Assembly (NCBI RefSeq): GCF_014646355.1 | Contig: NZ_BMNH01000017.1 | Span: 1-32,526, forward strand | Source: Nonomuraea cavernae | Lineage (GTDB): Bacteria; Actinomycetota; Actinomycetes; Streptosporangiales; Streptosporangiaceae | Direction: 5' to 3' | Length of the DNA: 32,526 nucleotides | In this document: piece after piece, positions 7,900-15,500 of the stretch | How positions within the stretch are numbered: position 1 is the stretch's first letter | Layout of the letters: each line of letters begins with the position of its first letter | Program-made: the position numbers and the translations under genes | The notes under the pieces: model-generated | The model's database searches: none | What the model saw: only the letters and a program-made list of their open reading frames with translations | Told to the model about the DNA's origin: nothing

Positions 7900-8673
7900 A
7901 TGGTGTTCCGCAAGCTGATGGCCGCGTTCGGCGCGGGCGTCGAGGTAGACACTGTGCTGACGAGCACCGGCGTCCGGCCCGGTGAGCGGTTGCGCGGCAT
8001 GGTCAACTTCCGCGGCGGCGGCTCCGACTACAAGGTCGAGGGCATCTTCCTCGACCTGACGGCGGTGGTCGAGGTCGAACAGGGCGACCACGAGTACAAA
8101 ACGTCCTACAGCTTCCTGCGCCAGCAGGTGGCGGGGTCGTTCCAGCTGGCGGCGGGCGCGCAGCACAACCAGCCGTTCGAGATCCCGATCCCCTGGGAGA
8201 CGCCGATCAGCGCCATCGGCGGTCAGCCGCTGCGCGGCATGCGGCTGGGCGTGCAGACCGAGCTGGCGCTGGCCGGCGCCCTGGACAAGGGCGATCTCGA
8301 CCCGTTGTTCGTCAGCCCGCTGCCCGCGCAGGAGCACGTCCTCGGCGCGCTCGACCGGCTCGGCTTCCAGTTCAAGAAGGCCGACCTGGAGCGGGGCACG
8401 CTGTACGGCTCGACGATGCCGTTCTTCCAGGAGATCGAGTACTACGCGGGCGGCCAGTGGCGGCGCCACTTCAACGAGCTGGAGCTGACGTTCCTCGCCG
8501 GGCCTCAGCAGATGGACGTCATCCTGGAGGCCGACAAGCGGGGCGGCTTCCTGACCTCCGGCCACGACGCCCTCAACCGCTTCACGGTCCGCTACGACGC
8601 CAACCCCGGCTCGGCCGACGAGGCACTGGGGCGCGCCCTGCAGCAGATGGCGCGCCGCCGCGGCTGGTTCTGA
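7900..8673 (+). CDS. Spo0M-family (sporulation-control) protein
   Basis: A 257-residue soluble protein of the Spo0M family, known in Bacillus as a sporulation-control protein and built on an arrestin-like beta-sandwich. Family features are the start MVFRKLMAAFGAG, the GVRPGERLRGMVNFRGG segment of the first sandwich, the central PFEIPIPWETPIS strand, and an acidic-aromatic C-terminal half ending in ARRRGWF. An AGGAGA ribosome-binding site overlaps the stop region of the SPFH gene 9 nt upstream, so this is the third gene of one operon. In arrestin-like proteins the fold binds membrane or cytoskeletal partners; an adaptor for the SPFH scaffold is a reasonable inference. Confidence 0.88.
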   Translation: MVFRKLMAAFGAGVEVDTVLTSTGVRPGERLRGMVNFRGGGSDYKVEGIFLDLTAVVEVEQGDHEYKTSYSFLRQQVAGSFQLAAGAQHNQPFEIPIPWETPISAIGGQPLRGMRLGVQTELALAGALDKGDLDPLFVSPLPAQEHVLGALDRLGFQFKKADLERGTLYGSTMPFFQEIEYYAGGQWRRHFNELELTFLAGPQQMDVILEADKRGGFLTSGHDALNRFTVRYDANPGSADEALGRALQQMARRRGWF

Positions 8674-8696
8674 CCGGCCGGCCGCCGACCGTCACG

Positions 8697-8726
8697 ACCG
8701 CCGATCCTGTCCTGGGGGTCGGCGGT
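8697..8726. terminator. Hairpin after the SPFH/Spo0M operon
   Basis: Perfect 8-bp arms ACCGCCGA and TCGGCGGT enclose 14 nt, 23 nt after the Spo0M-like stop codon. No T tract follows, which is common for actinobacterial terminators. The rest of 8674-8812 shows no gene. Confidence 0.45.
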
Positions 8727-8812
8727 CCGTATCCCTGCGTGCGCTGGTGATCGCAGGGCGCGCTCGTTACCATGACGTGGGGACTGACTGATCGTCGGGA
8801 TGCGGGGCGAAG

Positions 8813-9853
8813 ATGGCACGGTTCATGGCGACGGTGCGCGGGGTCGCGCCATGGGCCGCCCAGAACGCCGACGGCGCGATCGCGCTCGGGCTGGCCATCG
8901 TGGTGGGCGTGCTCGGCGTCATGCCCGAGGACATCTTCGGCGCCGACGGCGTCGACGTGCAGCGTCAGCTCGTCAGCGCGGCCACCCTGGTGATCCTGGC
9001 GCTGGTGGCCACCGCGCTGCTGCGCGACCGCGCCCGTCAGGCGCCCGTCGAGGCGACGATCACCTCGGGCGCCCTCGCCGACCTGCCGCAACGCCTGCGG
9101 CGCCTCGACGAGATCGACACCCTGGTGGCCGGCACCCGCAAGGCGCTCGACTCGCTCCAGCTGGTCCGCGTGCTGGGCAGCCGTCAGGAGATCGCGCAGG
9201 CGCACGCCGAGGCCCGCAAGGACACGACGCGGTGGAGTTTCAAGGGCGGCACCGGCACCTATCTGCGGGCCGTCACCCTGCCCGAGTGCGCCGCCGCCGC
9301 GCGCCGGGTCAAGCGCCATCTGACCGTACGGATCGAGGTCATCGACCCGTCCAACGCCGAGGTGTGCGAGACGTACGCCCACTACCGGCGCTCGCTGTCC
9401 GACGTCCCCGACGGCACCGGCGAGACGTGGACCACCGACCGGGTCCGCAAGGAGTCGTTCGCCACGATCCTGGCGGCGTTCTGGCACCGCCAGCGCTACG
9501 GCCTGCTCGACATCGGAGTGGGGCTGTCGGCGACGATGACCACGTTCCGCTGGGACCTGTCGGCCTCCCGGCTGATCATGACGGTCGAGGACCCCAACCG
9601 GGCGATGACGGCGCTGGCCGGCACCTTCTTCTACGAAAACTGCGACACGGAGTTGCGGCTCAGCTTCGAGCAGGCGCGCCAGGTGCCTCTGGAGATGTAC
9701 AAGCGGGTGCCGCTGAGCGACGAGCCGACGGTCGAAGAGGTGCAGGAGCTGTTCGAGAGGATCGGGGTGCCGTTGCCCAGGGCCTACAACGAGCACGACG
9801 TCGTCGCCATCGCGCGTAAGGCGTTACGCGCCGTCAATCCGTACAAATCATGA
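8813..9853 (+). CDS. Two-TM membrane protein of unknown function
   Basis: A 346-residue protein with two N-terminal membrane segments (about 21-37 and 54-70) separated by a short acidic loop, and a long C-terminal domain predicted to be cytoplasmic. Residues 80-135 look helical. A conserved-looking patch R-W-x-F-K-G-G-T-G-T-Y-L-R is at about 140-152, followed by alternating strands and helices (RIEVIDPSNAEVCETYA, then TMTTFRWDLSASRLIMTVED). The pattern hints at a degenerate PLD-like or other alpha/beta signalling domain, but I cannot name the family with confidence. The start at 8813 has only a weak purine-rich sequence upstream. Its stop overlaps the start of the cupin gene (ATGA), so it heads a coupled three-gene cassette. 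Confidence 0.75.
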   Translation: MARFMATVRGVAPWAAQNADGAIALGLAIVVGVLGVMPEDIFGADGVDVQRQLVSAATLVILALVATALLRDRARQAPVEATITSGALADLPQRLRRLDEIDTLVAGTRKALDSLQLVRVLGSRQEIAQAHAEARKDTTRWSFKGGTGTYLRAVTLPECAAAARRVKRHLTVRIEVIDPSNAEVCETYAHYRRSLSDVPDGTGETWTTDRVRKESFATILAAFWHRQRYGLLDIGVGLSATMTTFRWDLSASRLIMTVEDPNRAMTALAGTFFYENCDTELRLSFEQARQVPLEMYKRVPLSDEPTVEEVQELFERIGVPLPRAYNEHDVVAIARKALRAVNPYKS

Positions 9854-10467
9854 GTTATCACGGCGTCTTCCAGGAGGTCACCGCAGGGCGGGGCAGGTCG
9901 TGGGCGCTGCGAGCGATCTCCGGAGGCGACGTCACGGCCGTGCGCCACCCGCTCGGGTTCGTCTGCATGCCACTCGAACGCGACGGCGGCGACGGGGTCT
10001 GCCTGCACCTGTGGTCCGACACGCTCGCCCACGCGCGCAGCACGACCTCGCAGATCCACTGCCACAGCTGGGACCTGTTCAGCCACGTGCTCTACGGTCA
10101 GGTGCGCAACGTGCACGCCGTGGTCACCGACACCGGGCGCGACGCGACGCACCGCGTGTTCGAGGTGGTCAGCGGCGCCGACGGCGACCGCATCTCCCCC
10201 ACCCCGCGCACCGTGCGACACGCCATCGGCCTGGTCGAGGTGTTCGGCGCGGGCGACAGCTATACGCTGCCCGCGGACCGGTTCCACAGCAGTGTGGTGC
10301 CGGAGGGCGGCGAGGCGGCCACCATCGCGCTCGGCAGGAGCCGCCCGGGCAGCCGTGACCTGTCGCTCGGCCCGCTCGGCGCGCGCGGGCACCACGTGTC
10401 CAGGGAGCCGCTCGACGCCGAGGAGACGGCGCTCGCCGTCGGCCTGATAGCCGCCCACCTGACCTGA
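9850..10467 (+). CDS. Cupin-fold protein
   Basis: A 205-residue beta-rich protein with the two cupin motifs. Motif 1 is HCHSWDLFSHVLYG with H70 and H72 as likely metal ligands. Motif 2 is LPADRFHSS with H146 as the third. An acidic residue of the first motif may be the fourth ligand (D75). Many cupins are metal-dependent oxygenases, isomerases or small-ligand binders; the sequence does not reveal the substrate. It overlaps the upstream membrane-protein gene by 4 nt and is followed after 10 nt by the phosphatase gene, so the three products probably act together. Confidence 0.72.
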   Translation: MSYHGVFQEVTAGRGRSWALRAISGGDVTAVRHPLGFVCMPLERDGGDGVCLHLWSDTLAHARSTTSQIHCHSWDLFSHVLYGQVRNVHAVVTDTGRDATHRVFEVVSGADGDRISPTPRTVRHAIGLVEVFGAGDSYTLPADRFHSSVVPEGGEAATIALGRSRPGSRDLSLGPLGARGHHVSREPLDAEETALAVGLIAAHLT

Positions 10468-10477
10468 GGGGTGCCAC

Positions 10478-11287
10478 ATGGATCTGGATCACGCTCGCGC
10501 GGTCGCCGTGGACGCCGCGCGGGCCGCGGGCGCCCTGCTCCTGGCCGGCACCGGCGGCGCCGGCGGCACCGTCCAGGTGCGGTCCAAGGGCGGCTCCGGC
10601 GACGTGGTGACCGACCTCGACCTAGCCTCGGAGAAGCTGCTGCTGGAGCGCATCCTGACGGCCTTCCCCTCGCACGCGGTGATCGCCGAGGAGTCCGGCC
10701 TGCTGGGCGCGTCGGGCGGGGAGTGGACCTGGCTGGTCGATCCGCTCGACGGCACCAACAACGTGGCGATCGGCCTGCCCGCCTACGTCGTGGGCCTGGC
10801 CCTGTGCCGGGCCGGCCGGCCCATGCTGGGCGTGGTGCACGACCCGGTCACCGGCCAGACCTGGTCCGCGATCCGGGGCTGCGGCGCCGTCACCGCCTCG
10901 GGGGTACGGCTGGCCGCCCCCTACCGTCCCTCACCGCACGGGCCGCTGCTGGCGTGGACCCAGGGCTACACCGTGTCCAGGGACGACGCGACCGTACGAG
11001 CGCTGAAGACGGCTCTGGAGCTGGGGGCGCGGCGTGTCCTGCAGTTGTGGGCGCCGCTGCTGTCGTGGGCGATGCTGGCCCGGGGCGACATCGACGGCAT
11101 GGTGGGTTACCGGGCCGAGGCGGTCGATCTACCCGCCGGGGCGCTCATCGCGCGCGAGGCCGGCGTCGAGATCCGCGCCCTGGACGGCGGGCCGTTCGAG
11201 GAGGGCATCGACGGCACGGCCGACGACCGCAGCTTCGTCGCGGCCCACCCGCACGCGCTGCCGGCCCTGCTCGCGCTGATCCGCTGA
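10478..11287 (+). CDS. Inositol monophosphatase / CysQ-like phosphatase
   Basis: A 269-residue member of the lithium-sensitive, Mg-dependent phosphatase superfamily (inositol monophosphatase, 3'(2'),5'-bisphosphate nucleotidase, histidinol phosphatase). The metal-site residues are intact: E71 in IAEES, D88 and D91 in WLVDPLDGTNN, and D217 in AVDLPAGALI. The usual W-D-x-A-A-G C-terminal motif is changed to E-A-V-D-L-P-A-G, so substrate choice may differ from classical inositol phosphatases. It lies 10 nt after the cupin gene and ends the cassette. Candidate substrates are a sugar or nucleotide phosphate signal; this is inference. Confidence 0.87.
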   Translation: MDLDHARAVAVDAARAAGALLLAGTGGAGGTVQVRSKGGSGDVVTDLDLASEKLLLERILTAFPSHAVIAEESGLLGASGGEWTWLVDPLDGTNNVAIGLPAYVVGLALCRAGRPMLGVVHDPVTGQTWSAIRGCGAVTASGVRLAAPYRPSPHGPLLAWTQGYTVSRDDATVRALKTALELGARRVLQLWAPLLSWAMLARGDIDGMVGYRAEAVDLPAGALIAREAGVEIRALDGGPFEEGIDGTADDRSFVAAHPHALPALLALIR

Positions 11288-11347
11288 GCGCCGCCGACCC
11301 GCTGAGCGCTGTCGGCCCGCCGGGACGCTCCTGATCCGCTGAGCGCT
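11276..11347. repeat. Three short direct repeats between convergent genes
   Basis: CCGCTGAGCGC occurs at 11281-11291, 11299-11309 and 11337-11347. The outer copies are extended to CTGATCCGCTGAGCGC. The first contains the phosphatase stop codon and the last touches the transporter stop codon. GAGCG and CGCTC segments within it could also fold as a terminator for both genes. It looks like local duplication of the phosphatase 3' end. Confidence 0.6.
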
Positions 11348-12537
11348 CAGGTCGTCGCGACGAGGGCCCAGGTGGTGAGCAGCACCCCGGCGACCGCCAG
11401 GCCGGTGCCGGTCAGCACGAAGCGGCGTATCGGCACCCTGACGTCGTGACGGCGGCACGACTCGAACCACAACAGCGTGGCCAGCGAGGCCCAGGGCGTG
11501 ACGACCGGGCCGACGTTCGTGCCGGTGAGCAGGGCGAGCAACTGGCCCTGCTCACCCGGCGGGATGATCTCCTCGACGGCCTTGTAGGCGGGCAGGTTGT
11601 TGATCAGGTTGGACAGCCCGGCCCCGACGGCGGCCGTGCGGTAGGGGTCACGCTCGGCGCCGAGCAGCCAGCCCATCAGGTCGGCCAGGCCGTACCTGCT
11701 GAGGGTCGGCACGACCAGGAACAGGCCCGTCACGAAGACGAGCAGTTGCCAGGGGACCAGGCTCCAGGAGAGCCGGGCGCGGGCGCGCAGCGCGAACGCC
11801 ACCACCACGATCAGCGCGGCCGCCGGCGCCGCGACGGCGACGTGCACGTTGAGCAGCAGCAGGCCGATGAACAGCGCGCACGCGGCCGAGGCGGCCGCGA
11901 ACAGCACCCGGTCGCCGACCGGCTCCAGCAGGGGCGGGACGTAGCGCAGGTCGCGCCGCTCGCCACGCCGCCAGTAGAACACCCACAGGAAGACCATGGT
12001 TACCGTGATCGCGACGAGCTGCGGCGCCCACATGCGCGCGGCGAACCCCTGGGCGTCCAGGCCGATCTTCTCCATGCCCAGGAGGTTGGTCAGGTTGGAG
12101 ACCGGCAGCAGCAGGCTCGCGGTGTTGGCCAGCCAGATCGTGGTCATGGCCAGCGGCAGGGCGGCGATGCGGGCCTTGGGCGCGAGGGCCAGCATGACCG
12201 GGGTGAGCAACACCGCAGTCGTGTCGAGGTTAAGAAATATCGTGACAAACGATGCGAAGGCCGTACACAGGAGGAAGAGGGCGACGTAGTTGCCGCGGCC
12301 GAGCACCGCCATCCTGGCCGCGACGGCGTCGAAGACCTGAGCCTCCTTGGTCAGCTCCGCCAGCACGATGACGCCCACCAGGAACACCAGCAGCGGCCCG
12401 ATCTCGTCGAGGCTCTCGATCGCGTCCCGCAGAGGAAGCAGCCCGGTCGCCACGAAGATCAGACCGAGCGTGAGCAGCCCGATCCTGATCCAGTCGAGCA
12501 CGCCAAGACGCCGCCACACTCGACGATGATCGCACAT
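11347..12537 (-). CDS. ArsB/SLC13-type ion transporter
   Basis: A 396-residue integral membrane protein with about ten hydrophobic segments, resembling the ArsB/NhaD/SLC13 ion-transporter superfamily. Typical stretches are FLNLDTTAVLLTPVMLALAP, NTASLLLPVSNLTNLLG, LSNLINNLPAY and TGTNVGPVVTPWASLATLLW; the paired re-entrant Asn/Thr/Ser-rich segments form the substrate path in this fold. ArsB exports arsenite, while relatives move Na+/H+, citrate or sulfate; no arsR or arsC gene is in the window, so the substrate stays open. The ATG at 12537 has GGAG 3 nt upstream; a GTG at 12519 is an alternative. The gene is divergent from the TIR-NACHT gene with only 39 nt between the starts, so the promoters overlap. 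Confidence 0.85.
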   Translation of the reverse strand: MCDHRRVWRRLGVLDWIRIGLLTLGLIFVATGLLPLRDAIESLDEIGPLLVFLVGVIVLAELTKEAQVFDAVAARMAVLGRGNYVALFLLCTAFASFVTIFLNLDTTAVLLTPVMLALAPKARIAALPLAMTTIWLANTASLLLPVSNLTNLLGMEKIGLDAQGFAARMWAPQLVAITVTMVFLWVFYWRRGERRDLRYVPPLLEPVGDRVLFAAASAACALFIGLLLLNVHVAVAAPAAALIVVVAFALRARARLSWSLVPWQLLVFVTGLFLVVPTLSRYGLADLMGWLLGAERDPYRTAAVGAGLSNLINNLPAYKAVEEIIPPGEQGQLLALLTGTNVGPVVTPWASLATLLWFESCRRHDVRVPIRRFVLTGTGLAVAGVLLTTWALVATT

Positions 12538-12564
12538 CGACTCCAAAACGCCGATCCCGCGAGG

Positions 12565-12570
12565 GATACT
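12565..12570 (+). promoter_or_regulatory. Possible -10 box of the TIR-NACHT gene (leaderless)
   Basis: GATACT ends 6 nt before the ATG at 12577 in the 39-nt gap to the divergent transporter gene. No Shine-Dalgarno sequence is present. This spacing suggests transcription starts at or next to the ATG. No -35 match is seen. Confidence 0.4.
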
Positions 12571-12576
12571 GAGCAG

Positions 12577-15500
12577 ATGGCACGTGAGGGCAGGCCGACC
12601 GAGATCTTCGTCAGCTACTCCCCCGCCGACACGGCATGGGCGACGTGGATCGCATGGGAGCTCGAGGCGGCGGGCTACAAGACGATGATCCAGGCCTGGG
12701 ACTTCGTGCCCGGCACCAACTTCATCGACTTCATGGACCGCGGCGTCAGCGAGGCGCACCTGGTCGTGGCGGTGCTCTCGCGCAACTACCTGACCTCTCG
12801 CTACGGCCGCCTGGAGTGGCAGGCCGCGCTGCGCGCCGACCCCGACAACCCGTCGAACAAACTGGTGACGATCAGGTTGGAGGACGTCCGGCTCGAAGGG
12901 CTGCTGTCCACGATCACCTGGGTCGACCTGCTCGGCGTGACCGACTCCGGGCAGGCCAGGGCGCTGCTGCTGGGGCGCGTCGGGGAGGCGCTGGCCGGCC
13001 GGGCCAAGCCGGAGGCGGCGCCCGCCTTCCCCACCGGCACCGCCCCCGGGGTGCCGCTGCCCGCGCCGACCCTGCCGCCCCCCGCCGAGCGCTCCCGCTC
13101 GCGCCGCGCCCCGGTCACCGCGCCCAGGTTCCCGCCGTCGGCCCCGGCCGACCGGCGGCGCGAGTCGCTCAGCGTCCTGCACGTCGGCGGGCCCCGGTTC
13201 GGCCGCGCGCTGCCCGACCCCGGCGACCCGTTCACCCCCGAGGACATGCAGGCGCGCATCTGGGCCGACCTGACGGCCATGTACGACAAGGGCATGCCGC
13301 GGCCCGACCTCATGGTCGTCAGCGGCGACCTGACCGAGTCGGGCAGCCTCGGGCAGTTCGGCCAGGCCACCCGGTTCGTCACCGACCTGCGGCTGCTCGT
13401 CGGGCTGGAGCCGCACCGCCTGGTGATCGTGCCGGGGCCGCGCGACGTCACCAAGGCCGCGGCCAGCGCCTACTTCCTCACCTGCGAGGCCGACGACGTC
13501 AGCCCGCAGCCGCCCTACTGGCCCAAGTGGCGCCACTTCGCCGGGCTGTTCGGCGAGGTCTACCAGGGGCTGGACGACCGGGTGTTCGACGGCGGGCAGC
13601 CGTGGACCCTGTTCGAGGTGCCCGACCTGCAGGTGGTGGTGGCCGGGCTCAACTCCACCATGGCCATGAGCCACCTCGAGCGTGACGCCTTCGCCCTGCT
13701 CGGAGAGGCGCAGGCCGCGTGGTTCGCCGAGCGGCTGCGGCCGTACGAGGAGCGCGCGTGGCTGCGGCTCGGCGCGCTGGGCCATCCACCGGCGGCGCTG
13801 CGCGACGCGCCGGGCTACGAACGCCTCCTGTCGCACCGGCTCAACCTGACGTTCCACGGCTCGGGAACGACGGCCGGCGCTCCGGGCGGGGACGGGGTCG
13901 TGGTCGCCGCGCCGAAGGCCGGGCGCCACCAGGTGGTCGAGATCACCGCCGACGGGATGCGGATCTGGCTGCCCGACGGCGAGCCCGTACGCGCCGCCCA
14001 CCGCTGGCGAGCCGCGCAGGCCACGTTCACCGGTGAGACGCCGTCCGTGCCGGCGCCCCGGCCGGAGCCCGCCGAGCGCGAGCCGAGCCCCGTCGAGCTG
14101 CTGCTCGACCGGATCACCGAGGTGTGCGAGGCCCGGCACGAGCGGGCCAGGATCCGCCGGTTCGCGGGCCACCTCGTCGTCACCCACCCCGAGGACGGCT
14201 TCGTCCGCCAGACGATGATCGGCGCGCACGTGGGCGAGGTCGACGCCGGCACCGCCGAAGACTTCGTCCGCCGGGCGCACGCCGCCGACCTGGCGTCCGA
14301 GCTCGTCTACCAGGGCCCGCCCCCGGCCCGGCCGCTCCGCGACGACCTCATGCGCAGGGGCGTGCGGCTGCGGAGCTTCACCGAGTTCCAGGGCCTGCTC
14401 GACCTGTCCGGCTACGTGGCCGAGCAGACCGCGCGGCTCAGCACCGACCGCCGCTACCCGCCCGGCCTGTACGTCCCGCAGCGCTACCGCGAGCTCGACC
14501 GGCCCGGCCACCAGATCAGGCACGGGCTCACCGACGAGCTGATGCGGCTGCTGGCGTCCGACCACGGCAGGTTCCTGCTGCTGCTCGGCGACTTCGGCCA
14601 CGGCAAGACGTTCGCGCTGCGCGAGCTGGCCAGGCGCATCCCGGCCGAGCTGCCCCACCTGACGCCGATCCTGATCGAGCTGCGCGCCCTGGACAAGGCG
14701 CACTCGGTCGACGCCCTGGTGGCCGCCCACCTGGCCAACCACGGCGAGGAGTACATCGACCTCAAGGCGTTCCGCTACCTGCTGCGGCAGGGCCGGATCG
14801 TGCTGCTGTTCGACGGCTTCGACGAGCTGGTCACCCGGCTGACCTACGACCGGGCGGCCGACCACCTGACGACGCTGCTGGCCGCGGCCGAGGACAAGGC
14901 GAAGATCGTGGTCGCCAGCCGCACCCAGCACTTCAAGTCGCACAGCCAGGTGCTCACCTCGCTCGGCGAGATGGTGGGGGTGCTGCCGCAGCGCCGGGTG
15001 CTGGGCGTCGAGGACTTCACCCGCGACCAGATCCGCTCCTACCTGGCCAACCGGTTCGACGACGGCGACGAGGCCACGGCCCGCATGTCGCTGATGGAGG
15101 GCATCAAGGACCTGCTCGACCTGGCGCAGAACCCGCGCATGCTGAGCTTCATCGCCGACCTCGACGCCGACCGGCTGCGCACGGTGGCCGGCGCCCGCCA
15201 CACGATCAGCCCGGCCCTGCTGTACGAGGAGATCCTCAGCTCCTGGCTGGCCTTCGAGGAGCGCCGGGCCAAGGTGCCCGGCTCGGCGACGGCGCTGACC
15301 ACCGCGGAGCTGTGGCAGGCGGTGACGGCGCTCGCGCTGCGGCTGTGGGACTCCGGCGAGTCACTGCTCGGCGTGGACGAGCTGACCGAGATCGCCGAGA
15401 CGCTGTCCGACCTGGCAGGGGGCCAGCTCACCACCGCGCACACCGTCTACGCGATGGGCTCGGGCAGCCTGCTGGTGCGCACCGACGAGGGCATGTTCGG

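Noticed and set aside
11446..12576. Upstream extension of the NLR-like frame by 377 codons
   Set aside because: It lies antisense to the transporter gene and has a charged, repetitive composition; the TIR domain begins right at the ATG at 12577.
12578..15201. Long minus-strand frame extending the ArsB-like gene to 1,284 residues
   Set aside because: Only the last 396 residues look like a membrane transporter; the rest is antisense to the TIR-NACHT gene and lacks protein-like composition.
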